Below the pieces are notes generated by a model that saw only the letters and a list, made by a program, of their open reading frames with translations, had not been told where the DNA came from and did no database searches. Below are positions 10,190 through 20,325 of a DNA stretch of 64,000 nt, in pieces. Within the stretch, counting starts at the first letter, position 1; the number at the start of each line of letters is the position of its first letter. Both the position numbers and the translations under genes were made by a program. The stretch comes from Porodaedalea pini. Taxonomy: Eukaryota; Basidiomycota; Agaricomycetes; Hymenochaetales; Hymenochaetaceae. The stretch covers positions 496,001 through 560,000 of the forward strand of contig NBAY01000007.1 in assembly GCA_002794775.1 (NCBI GenBank), given 5' to 3'.

Positions 10190-11806
10190 TATGTACAAGG
10201 AGCAAACTACTACACTGCACGGTGATATCAGCGATGATGTGGACGAAGAGGATGACAGTGATGGAGAATCTGTCAACTCTGGGGATGACGATGAACTATC
10301 CCAGGATGAAGGCGATCGAGACCTGCGTGCTGTAGCAGCAAAGGGTGTCGATGCATTCCACTCACGATTTGCTGATGAAGTAAGTACACATATTCTTCAA
10401 TTTTGTACATTCAATTCTGATGCGCAATACATTACGAGGTTGTCTTTATGCCATCAGATGAGAACTCAGATTTCGACGCTGAAGATACAGACAGCGAGGG
10501 TACTCATGCTTATGTGAAGTGCAACGTCAAAAGTAAAGTGCTAAAAAAACTGCGGGAGGAGGTAAGATGTTTAGTCAATCCTCATGTGCAGTCTGATGCT
10601 TGTTCTTAGAGAGTGAGCATGATTGACAGCCCATCTGGAGACTCTGGGATTGAGTACGTGCCTGAACATGATGCTTCATCTGCGTCTCCTACTGTGTCTT
10701 CATCCGAACCAGAGGTTTTTCCCCCCTTGACGCAATTACTAGGTCCCGACTCCATTGAGATCATCAATCCATGCAATCCAAAGTTGAAGCCACAGCCAGC
10801 AAGGGTCAAAAGGGTCTTGGCTGCCGCCCTTGAAGAGCTTCCTAGCTCTATTCTTCTGCATGGGGTCCTTGCGGAAGGTGATGATCGCGATGTCATTGCT
10901 ATGAAGGTTGGAGTACATTCAGCTCGGGAGGTTGGTGAGCTTGAGATTGCCCAGTGCATCCTGGCTGGCAAGGAGTACTACGCTGGCTATAGAAGACTTG
11001 TAAGCTGTCTTATTATCTGCAGTAATTCGCTGCCTATCTTTCCAACTCAGATTTCTGGTTGCTTCAGCCCTGCGCGAACAATGTTCAAGACAATAGGTAA
11101 CCACGCTATTTGCCATTATGACCTACCTATGCCGAGGGAGACTGCCAAGGATGCCGTTAAGGCACTCAAGCTCAATCAAAGTTATATCTATACAGATCCA
11201 ACAACGGTAAGCGCAGTGGCCTAAGTATGCGCATTACTAAACTTTTTTTTCTTGCAGTGTACTGTAGCGACAGCATATCGGCATGTAGCTGTTGCTCACA
11301 TGCTGCACCATCTGCTTATGCATCCCCTGAAAGGCGCAAAGCACTCAGTTTATACCCTTCATCCCAAATTCTTCAGCTCAACATCGCCGGACTGTCCTGA
11401 TGAGGAAGAGATGCACCCTAATATTCTTGCGAGTGCGGCCTTACTTGTATGCTGTCTATCTACCGCTTGTAATTGAATGCTAAGCTTTACTTTTCAGATC
11501 TACTACGCGCTGGATTCATATCCACAAGATTCTGCGCAGCATCTTCCTGATGTCACTCTTCCACATTTCAAGTTCGAGTATCTCATGCATGTTAAAAGCA
11601 TAGACAACCTACATTTGCACTCAAAGCGCAAATATCACAAGTTTCTCCATGAAGTCTTCGTCGATGCGAAAACTTAGTATGTGTTCCGCATATTATTGTA
11701 TAACATGCAACTAATCCAAGAACTGTCTAGTGAAAACAAGTCTGTCGATGTCTTGGCCGAAGCAGATCATATCAATGGACTGGACTGGGCAGATCTTGAC
11801 GACTAG
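10190..11806 (+). CDS. DUF6532-like protein, C-terminal domain exons
   Basis: Seven exons joined by canonical introns: an acidic exon (to 10379, DDVDEEDDSDGESV), 10440-10561, 10609-11000, 11051-11205, 11258-11447, 11499-11673 and a last exon ending TAG at 11804-11806. The last intron (GTATGT to CTAG) turns an apparent stop into AKTYENKSVDVLAEADH. The domain reads LEELPSSILLHGVLAEG, then ISGCFSPARTMFKTIGN, LHPKFFS and a closing FEYLMHVKSIDNLHLHSK. The order (a helix-rich start, a mid-domain block ending in a C-terminal Y-x2-H-like helix) matches my memory of DUF6532, an Agaricomycete family of unknown function. Confidence is moderate because individual motifs are weak. Confidence 0.5.
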
Positions 11807-12692
11807 CTATAGCTGCATGATGATTATTACCTGCATGTTACCGGAATCAATCTGGATTTAATATATATTTGTTTTCATAACCATTGGAATGGCGGGTCAT
11901 ATTGGACTGTTATGTACAGAAAAATGACTGAAAGAGTCTAAATACTGTCGGAATGCATCCCACCTATATCAAGTCCTTTGGAATGCCGTGAAATAGTGAA
12001 CTAAAATGTATGGAAAGCATTTGGAAAACAACCAAATATGGGTAAATAACTCAAATTTGGAACGATGCTTGGGAATCGCGTGGAATCGGAATACCTTCAA
12101 ATCGGTTGGAATTGCTCAAATATTCCAGCCGATTCCAGGTTTTCCAAGCTTTCCGGGCGGGAGGTTTTTCCTGATGAAGATGTTCGTAAATATGGTAAAT
12201 GAACCTCTGCCTCGGTGATACAGTCTGGTTAACATTTTCATTACATATAGGTCAACACTGCTCTTGTAAGTGCTCTCTAAATCCCAGTGCATTGTAAGCT
12301 TGATGAGCACGGCGTGTAAACAGTCAGCTACGGACCATGCTGCAAGACAGCTTCACATTAGTGAAGCCGTTTCCAGTAGTATCGCATATGTGCGTGATTT
12401 CCTGACAACTTGATCGTTTTCAGATAGTGTCTGGACTTCAGCGAGACACGATCTGAAGGATTTTCCGACGTCGTCATGAGATGGGAAGAGAAGATACACG
12501 AATTGACCGATGTTCCACGGGTTTATGCGACACTTAATCAATAGTATTGCCCTACGGCCATGGCTGCTGGTCAATTCCTTCGAAGAGATTGTTCTTGGTT
12601 TGTGACGACTCGAAGCATCAATGAGATGATTTCATGCTGATTGAATATTCACAGTCTCGGAGGTTCACTACTTCAAGGACTATCGATTCTCC
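11807..12692. other. Intergenic region with GGAAT/ATTCC-rich segment
   Basis: Between 12000 and 12170 the words TGGAAT and ATTCCA recur, and GGAAAGCATTTGGAAAAC (12010) is nearly the reverse complement of GTTTTCCAAGCTTTCC (12141). This looks like a small decayed foldback element. No gene is supported. 12300-12690 is probably the upstream region of the next small gene. Confidence 0.35.
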
Positions 12693-13201
12693 ATGCCAAA
12701 CTTCGAATCAAACGAACAAGTTCCAGATGCTACAAATCCCCGAACTGCTTCCGAGGCATCTCACCCTCTCCCTGTTGTGTATGCGACTCAGTCCGACCCG
12801 CAGAAGGAAGAACTCGTTTTTTCTCAGAAGCCTCCGCACTTCCACTCTGGGCCCACAAGTTCGGAATACAGAGCACAGGATGGCCGTGTTCAGTATGAAG
12901 GGAAGGACAGGTAGGCAAAAACCTCCTGCTTATTCGCAAAGCCACTCTATTGAAGTAACATCCATGCAAATTTGGAAGAGAGAATAAGAGGGTTCGATAC
13001 ATCCGCCTGCGGAAAGAGGACATTGTAGAACGGTTCGGCTCGGTCCCTCTGCTTGGGCAGAAGAGAACGATACGGAGTGCAGGACCCGTCATACGAAGCA
13101 ATCGGTGGTGGCGGCTGTTCCGATGGCGGGAGTTCGAGATGGTTCTACAGTCGGTTGAGCCCGTGTGTGAGGCGAAGGCCTTCTTGAAGGAGTATCCCTA
13201 G
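12693..13201 (+). CDS. Small two-exon hypothetical protein, 142 aa
   Basis: Not recognised. Exons are 12693-12910 and 12991-13201. The intron starts GTAGGC and ends TAAGAG; using AG at 12989-12990 keeps a coding frame to TAG at 13199-13201. The N-terminus is disordered and hydrophilic (MPNFESNEQVPDATNPRT). The middle has a PHFHSGPTSSEYRAQDG motif that I associate with small Agaricomycete proteins. The C-terminus is basic and tryptophan-rich (RSNRWWRLFRWREFEM). No signal peptide is present. The alternative acceptor two bases upstream would give a short tail ending in ACGKRTL. Confidence 0.45.
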
Positions 13202-13401
13202 TTTGTGTCCTAGATTCTCTATCGCCGTTTTATGCCCGTCTATCTTCAGTAAATCTCTGTTGTTTTGAAAAGTAAGAGCCTGAAGGGAAGTCATTGAATA
13301 TTTCGTCAATTTATCGTAAAACAGAAACACTCCAGTAGTATAAGGAGAAGAAAGTAAAGTTCCAATAACACATCCAAAAAGAAATCAATTCTAAACAAGA
13401 C

Positions 13402-14530
13402 TCAGAGAGACTTCGGCTTGTCGCCGAGCTTCCGTCCAGGTCCCTTCCCAAGCACCTTCCGGCGCTGCGCCATCATATACGTGTACAGCACGTACAACCC
13501 TATCCACACCGCACACGTCAATATTCAGATCATCCAAAGCCGAAGCAACATAAATAAACGAAACAACTCACCAGGCCACCAAACCAGAAACAACACCCCG
13601 CGCACATAGTCGTACGGCGTCCACACGGCGCCACGCGCCCACGCGCCGAGAGATGGGATGGGCGACGAGTGAGGGAGCGTCGCGTAGTTGACGAACGCCT
13701 CTGAGCCTGCGCCGAGCGGGTAGAGCACGAAGAACGTCGTGTAGCGGAGCCAGAGGAGCGGGTAGGGCTCAAAGCCGAGGAGGCTGGAGGCATAGAAGGA
13801 GTAGCGGACGACTTCGGTGAGTGACCAGGCGAGGACCATAGATGCGTAGAGCGGGGATGTGCGCGCCTGGAGACACGTGTTTTCGAGAACAATGGAAACC
13901 CCCCAAAGGCGAATAGTCAAAGCCAAAAGTCAGTTAACGACTTTGAAAGGGATTGATAGATGGTTACTACGCACAACTTCAAACTGTTCACAAACACCCC
14001 ACACCAGGAAAAGGCGACTCGCAACCTGCGCCGCCGTCGTCTGGACAGGGCTCCGCACCCATCCAAGTGCAGAGTGAAGCACCTCGAGCAGCGCCACGCT
14101 TTGCACAAGCGTCGTTTCTGGCCCCACCGCCGCATACGCGTTGCCCGCCCTTCTTATCAACGGTTGCAGGCGCTGTGTCACGCGCGAGGCGCCGGCGCCG
14201 GATGCTTTTGCGAACGCGGGGAGTTTCGTGAGGTACGATGAACTGAGGAAGGACGCGATGCGGGATGAGGCGGAGTGTGTCTGAGTTGTTGTGGGAGAGG
14301 AGGGTACGCCGAAGAGGTGGAGCGTTAGTGTGAGGAGGATGTAGGACCATCCCAGTGCGGAGAGCGCGTTGTACGCGACGAGGTAGTATTTCACGCCTGA
14401 CGACGCGCCTGAACATGGTTTTTTTGTGAGTAATTTAGTTGGCAGAGGTCTAAGAGAAGTGCGTACCCTTCTTTGAAGGAGCCTCAGACGCGGGAATAGC
14501 TGGTAACTGTGATTTCTGCTTTGGTGACAT
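13402..14530 (-). CDS. PHS1: Very-long-chain (3R)-3-hydroxyacyl-CoA dehydratase
   Basis: Third enzyme of the microsomal fatty-acid elongation cycle: it dehydrates 3-hydroxyacyl-CoA to trans-2-enoyl-CoA in the ER membrane, supplying very-long-chain acyl chains for sphingolipids. Exons (minus) are 14467-14530, 13978-14408, 13572-13866 and 13402-13499, total 888 nt, 295 aa, all with GT-AG introns. Family hallmarks are YLVAYNALSALGWSYIL near the N-terminus, the VQSVALLEVLHSALGWV block, and the active-site helix PLYASMVLAWSLTEVVRYSF, whose Tyr and Glu are the expected catalytic pair. Several hydrophobic segments agree with a six-span membrane protein. The tail is basic (GRKLGDKPKSL). An extra 40 aa serine/alanine-rich insertion after the first span (SPTTTQTHSASSRI) is longer than in the yeast enzyme. 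Confidence 0.93.
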
Positions 14531-14977
14531 GATCGACACAAAGTTGGTGAACGAGACCGTCAAGAGTCAAGACGCGTCGAGGACGTTCTTCATTCAGAGT
14601 CCAGAATGGGAACTGGGTCTCACGGTCTTCGGCAACTTTACTGACGCCGAAGCAACCCAACACATGTTGAAGTTCGAGTTGAAGTCCAGAAATGACAGAA
14701 TAAAATATTGCATTCGTTGCAGACGATTATTGGCTACACTTATGTTACAAAATGGGACACCAAGAAAAAAAGAAAAAGACAGTATAAAAGCAAGGATACG
14801 GGTGACGCATGAGAGAAAAAACAAATACGAAAGCGATTAAAAGGTAGACACGACCAATAGCCAGTCTGTCCTTGATCACGACAGGCGTTCTACGAACAGC
14901 AGCAACAACGACACGAAACGCAGCGAAGTTTTGAGAGAGAACAGAGAGAGAAAAAGGTTCAATATCCTGTCAGGGCA
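14531..14977. other. Intergenic, PHS1 promoter and bZIP 3' flank
   Basis: Both neighbours are on the minus strand, so this stretch holds the 3' end of the bZIP transcript (A-rich on the plus strand, 14760-14830) and the PHS1 promoter. No other gene is supported. Confidence 0.5.
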
Positions 14978-16171
14978 TCAAGACGCAGCCGTGGATTCGT
15001 TCGGCACCTCTGAGACACCGGTGTTCTCGTCACTCTTTTGTCCGTCCTCGGGATTGGAACCGCTCGTAGGCGCTGCAAGATTTCCGCCCATCGCGGTGAT
15101 TTGGGCTTGTGCCTGCTGCAGTGCGGTCCGCAGCGCGGTGTTTTCGATCCGCAGCTGGTCGACGAGTGCGCGGCATTCTTCCCATCTGCGGTTCGCCTCG
15201 TCTGCGCCCGCAAGAGCGGCGTCGAGGAGTTGGGAACGCTGCTCCAGGGCTTTCACGTGTCTTAGATGATGGAAAATGAGTATTGCGAGTGGAAATAGGG
15301 AGTAAGGAAGACTACGCACTGGTCTCGTCTCTCGCGGAATGCACGCTGAGCTTTCCTGTTCTGCTCTGCGCGTTTGCTCGTGCTCAACTGTCGGCTCGAG
15401 CCCTGTTGATCTCCGCCATCCTGCTGCTGGGGTAAGGGCGGTGGACCGCCCTGCATCAACGGCGGGCCTCCGGGTGCACCCGGTGGGGGCATCATGCCGG
15501 CCGTCGTGTAGTCCTGGCCGGGCGGCGGACCGGGATGATATGCGGCATACATTGGAGGTGGGTATACGTTGCCCGCAGGCGGGGGCAAGCCCGGGTATAC
15601 GTGCGGCGGGGGCGGCATCGGCGCCTGGCCCGGATGCGGGGGTTGTGGCTGCTGCTGGGGATGCACCTGGGGCTGCTGCTGCTGCTGTGGGGACGGCGCC
15701 TGTTGCTGTTGTTGTTGTTGTTGCTGCTGCTGCTGCTGCTGTTGTTGTTGTTGTGTCGCGTCGTCCGTCGTCGACGGCGACTTGCGCTTGCGAGAGTTGC
15801 GAATCGGCGGTGCGGGCGGGATCTCGGCGCGCAGCTGCATGAAGGAGGCCATCGAACCTGCGCTATTCGGCGGGGATTGCTGCTGCTGGCCCACACTCTG
15901 AGAGGGGGCGGGTGCGGATGCGGGCGTAGTGTTGGTGACATCCTGACCTGCCCCTTTTTGCTCTGCAAATGTGAACCAGGTTTCGCGGGGAACGACGGTA
16001 GACGATGATGAGGAAGAGGCATGCGCGTAAGGAAGAAAGATTGTTAGCGGATTATGAAGAAAATGACTATGTAATGAGTTGCTGACGTTGCTGCGCTTCA
16101 ATTTGGCTATTGTCGACCGCTGTTTGAGCACTCTGAAATGAGTTGCTCTGAGGAGTCTCAGCGGCCGACAT
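14978..16171 (-). CDS. bZIP transcription factor with polyglutamine tract
   Basis: Exons (minus): 16087-16171, 15320-15962 and 14978-15260, total 1011 nt, 336 aa. The second intron (GTGCGT to CTAAG) splits the bZIP domain. The basic region reads SKRAEQNRKAQRAFRERR, of the Yap/Pap1-like NxxAQxxFR type, followed by a leucine-zipper-like coiled coil (LEQRSQLLDAALAGADEAN then IENTALRTALQQAQ). The middle of the protein is disordered: 18 consecutive glutamines, then proline-rich repeats (PPPGQ, PQVHPQQQPQ), typical of an activation domain. No cysteine-rich redox domain like that of Yap1 is seen, so an oxidative-stress role cannot be assumed. The first intron uses a less common GTCAGC donor, so the N-terminal 28 residues are less certain. 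Confidence 0.85.
15700..15753 (-). repeat. CAG/CAA microsatellite coding for 18 glutamines
   Basis: Eighteen glutamine codons in a row on the minus strand: CAA and CAG are mixed, with a pure run of six CAG codons flanked by CAA runs. The mixed codons lower the expected slippage rate. Shorter glutamine runs follow on the C-terminal side (15660-15690). Confidence 0.95.
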
Positions 16172-16960
16172 AGGTACTCTCCAGCGATTGTAAGACGTTG
16201 CGAAATAAGTGTAGCGGTTTTAAAACCGCAATTCGAGAGGATGTTGTAAGCGCTTTTGGGGACGAGTAAACTGCCAACTTGGTAGCCTTATACTATCCAG
16301 CCGGCATCCCACCGGCTAAATCCGCTGGTTCCCGAGTTTGCCCTTGCTCTCTCCAGCACCATCCAGTCCTCTCACCCCGTTCCCTCTCTCATCCTATTTG
16401 ACAAAACTAACTTTCAGAACGAGCATGATTCGCAATTTGACTTTGTCGTACTCATGCACGCTATTGAACCTTGAGTACGCTGCATCTCTGCCGCAACCAA
16501 CCCATGGGAAAGGAGCGTGCTGACCAAGTAGCGCTGACTTAGCAGTGTCTTGAAGCAATACATTTGGAACGGTGCCGTCTCCGAGACATGTTAAAAATCT
16601 TCCCAAAGTGCCCGCGCCAGACTGATGGCAAGGAGCCCAGCGTGCGAGAAGAGCGGACATATATATATGACTGCGTATGACTTATTCCGCTGTGTATTTT
16701 TGATCGAGGTCGGACAGTACTCCGGCACCGAATTAATATTTCTGCCACCCAATCCAGAGGATAGGGATGAGTCGTCCGCCAGTGGGACACGGCCGTTGAA
16801 TATTTCTTTATTTGATATTACTTTGTATCGGGCGAACGAGAGACGATGGCCGAAGCCGGAATCCGGACGCGCCCTACCATGAGCCGTGGGCTGCCGGACT
16901 GACGCGCGGGGCCTCTGTGCTTGCGTAAATCCTCTCAACTCACACTCGTAATCCACTCCG
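16172..16960. other. Divergent intergenic region between bZIP and PPT1
   Basis: Holds the promoters of both divergently transcribed genes. The minus and plus frames covering 16394-16880 are short and lack splice or family support. Nothing else is seen. Confidence 0.5.
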
Positions 16961-19900
16961 ATGTCGAATACTAACTCAAACTCTGCCGCGGGAAGCAGCA
17001 CCAGCACTGCAGGTCCAGCGGGGTCACCCAGCTCGTCCTCCTCTCCAGCATCCTCAATCCCCTCATCCCCAATCTCAACAACCAGCACGCTCGCATCCTC
17101 CTCGTCCCCAACCTCCGCTTCCGCGCCGTCCATCGACGACCTCTCCCTGAAGGACATCTCCGACGAGGACAGGGCAAGGGCAGCGGAGCTCAAAGCGCAG
17201 GCGAACGCCGCGTTCGCGCGCCAGGACTATGCGGGCGCCGCGACGCTGTATTCCCAGGCGATTGAACACAACCCGACGGATGCGACGTTCTTCTGCAATC
17301 GTGCGTATGCGCGCATGAAGATCGAGGAGCATGGGTATGCGATTGGAGATTGCAGTGAGTACGATATGTCAGAAGAATTTGGGGTGTCGTGTGAGCTGAA
17401 TACGGGTCTTATAGCCAAAGCTCTCGAGCTTGATCCAAATTATGTCAAGGCGTTCTACAGGTAGGTATCCATGCATATAATATTTCATGATTGAGCTGAA
17501 CACATCCGTCTTACCGCTAGACGAGCACTATGCCATGTCCAAGTCCTCAAGCCCAAACTCGCCGTTGCGGACTTCAAAAAGGTGCTCGCTCTCGAGCCCA
17601 AGAATGCCGTCGCGCGTGCGCAACTCGAGACGACGCAAAAGCTCATCCGCAAGACAGAGTTCGAGAAGGTGTGTTGTCTGCTATCATATCCCTTCTCATT
17701 CCCCTTTTCCTGTCCTTCGTTCTCCTGTTTGAGAGGAGAGGGGAAAGATTGGATTGGATTTTGGATCGAGTGGAGTGGAGGAGCTGATCATGTTCGATGA
17801 ATAGGCAATCGAGTTGGAAGAGGAGCAGGATGCGGTAGAGCGCTGTAGGGAGATCATCGCCGAAGGTCCGTTCCCCTCTGTTTATCCATCTCCGCATATA
17901 CTCATACCTTGCCCCTTTTGCTTCAATTCTATTTCTAATTTCCAAATCTCTGTCAACAACAACATCAACAAACCAACAAAACAAAAATAAACAAAAAATG
18001 TAACTGGATTCACACCCTTAAAGACGGCTGCCCGCTCGACAAATCCTACGCGGGGCCCAGCTGTCGAGCGCAGACGGCGGGAAGACATACACGATTTCCG
18101 CGTCCTTCATCAAGGAGATGATCGTGTGGTTCAAGGACGGCAAGGCGCTCCCGCGCAGATTCGTGTGGGAGATCGTGCTCGGCGCGTACGCGCAGTTCGT
18201 GCGCGAGGAGAGCATGATTGAGATGGATCTTGCGGAGGGGATGACGTGTGATGTTATTGGGGATGTGCATGGTGGGTTTCTTTCTTTCTTCTAAGTTTTT
18301 TGGTACCTTGGAATTTGGAATGATCTTATTGGGGTGCGATTTAACAGGCCAGTTCTATGATTATCTGCACCTGCTGGAGCTGACGGGTTTGCCGTCTGAG
18401 ACGCATTGCCTCCTCATGAACGGTGACCTCGTCGACCGCGGCTCGTGGTCCATCGAGGTGATCCTCACGGCCTTTGCTTTCAAATGTACGTCTATTTTCG
18501 TATCACTATCCATATCTATCCGTTCCGTTGCTGACGAATATCGAATGAACGAACGAATTAATGAATGGATTGGACGGACGGGCACCTTAAATGCGAATTC
18601 TATCTTATCTAAATGCGGATCGGACCCGACGTGCCGTTCCGTGACCTTTTGGGTCCGTGGTGTCTTTGTCAACCTGCTTACGACGTATTACGCGGATGAC
18701 ACGGACTGCTTAATCATATACGCCCGGACTCTCGCGGCTCCTCTCTTTCGACTTGTTCTGCTGACAATGCCATGGCACGGATGGCACAGGGCTGTACCCG
18801 AATCGGATGTTCATCAACCGCGGGAACCATGAGACGAAGGATATGAATCGCCAGTATGGCTTCGAGGGCGAGGCAAAGCATAAGCATGGGGAGCAGACTT
18901 ACAAGGTTGGTATAAAATTATTTTTTTTGATTCAACATGTTGATCTAGGACTGATGGATAATTCGGTTGGAACTTTGTAGCTCTTCGCGCATGCATTCAC
19001 CGCTTGTGCGTTCTTTCCCCTCTCTCTCCCCCCCCCCCCAACGTCTGATCATGTCTCACTGTTCTATTAATTGAATGCAGTACCCCTCGCGACGCTAATA
19101 AACGCAACGCGCCCGCCCGCCCCAAAGTCCGCTTCTCCTCGGACACCAATCCTCACAGAGAGTGGGCTGAAGCGCTACTTCGTCGTGCACGGCGGGCTGT
19201 TCAGCAAGGACGGCGTGACGCTCGATGAGATTCGCAAGATCCCGAGGGTGGGGCGGCAGCCTGGGCAGGAGGGGTTGATGTGTGAGTATTTATTTTATTA
19301 GTTATTCTGGGTGCCATTAGGTAGTGGCTAGCTTGGATTGCGAACTGAAGTTTTACCTTGGATAGGCGAGCTGCTTTGGACGGACCCACAGGAGCTGCCT
19401 GGGCGTGGGCCGAGTAAGAGGGTACGCGTGCTTCGTGCTTCTTCCTTAGCGATTGACTCATAACTCCCCCTTTCTTTTTTCTCTCTCCTCCTCTTCCTTA
19501 TTCCGTCTATAGGGTGTAGGCATAGCATTCGGACCGGACGTCACGAAACGGTGGTGCGAGTTGAATAAGATTACTGGTATCTTCCGGAGCCATGAAGTGC
19601 GGCAAGGTGGGCTCGCTTTTCTCACTTTATTATACGAGATTGGGAAGTCTAATTCGTCTGCTTAGATGGCTATGCGATTGAGCACGATGGACTTTGTACG
19701 ACCGTAAGTACCACAACGCTCATCTTTGACCGGTGAATGTAACCGTGACATTGGCACACTTTACAGATCTTTTCCGCTCCGAACTACGTCGATCAAAGTG
19801 GAAACCGGGGCGCATTCGTAAGTACTTTCTATATACTCATTATGAAGGCATCTAATTCCTTCCTTGTTTGCCCTTTCATAGGTCCGAGTCGATTCCACCG

Positions 19901-19995
19901 GGAGCTGTGACTACCGGCAGTTCGACGCGAAGCCGCACCCGCCGCTAAAGCCGATGGCGTATGCGCAAGGCGGGCTGGCTAGCATGTTCATGTAG
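16961..19995 (+). CDS. PPT1: Serine/threonine protein phosphatase 5
   Basis: PP5-type phosphatase that acts with Hsp90. It combines an N-terminal TPR domain ([49 protein letters not shown]) with a PP2A-like catalytic domain. Metal and phosphate motifs are [29 protein letters not shown] and SAPNYVDQ. The C-terminus [15 protein letters not shown] matches fungal relatives. At least 13 introns are visible, e.g. exons 16961-17354, 17415-17460, 17521-17668, 17805-17865, 18024-18271, 18348-18485, 18790-18905, 18981-19005, 19081-19281, 19366-19421, 19513-19606, 19666-19703, 19767-19817 and 19882-19995. Two oddities: one base appears to be missing at 18051-18058, and intron 6 is about 304 nt in a gene with mostly 50-80 nt introns. 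The N-terminal 60 residues are serine-rich and disordered. An AATAAAAATA polyadenylation-like signal follows at about 20140. Confidence 0.9.
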
Positions 19996-20325
19996 CACCT
20001 GCAGAGTCGACTATGTCTGGGCATACGTCTGCTACTGCTATCTCTCAGATGTACCAGTAGGTGTACGCTCTATGGGGAGTACATATGCATTTACTTGCTT
20101 TGTGATTTGCTTTCTTCCGTTCTGTCAGTGTCAATGATATAATAAAAATATACAATGTACGTACGGCGAAATCGTGGCCCTCTTCGTTAGCTCCCGGTGC
20201 AGTGGCCCTCTTGTGGTGGCCCTGTATTTACAGCATATAATCTTCGTTGACCAGCGATATGCTGTCCATTTATCTAACGAAACTTCCATCTAATCGTCTT
20301 TCGAGGATTTGCCAAAGGCAGACAG
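19996..20325. other. Intergenic between PPT1 and BTB gene
   Basis: PPT1 3' UTR with a poly(A)-signal-like AATAAAAATA near 20140, then the presumed promoter of the BTB gene. No ORF is supported. Confidence 0.5.

Noticed and set aside
15339..16008. Long plus-strand frames with poly-Cys, poly-Leu or poly-Val
   Set aside because: Antisense shadows of the CAG/CAA tract in the bZIP gene on the minus strand.
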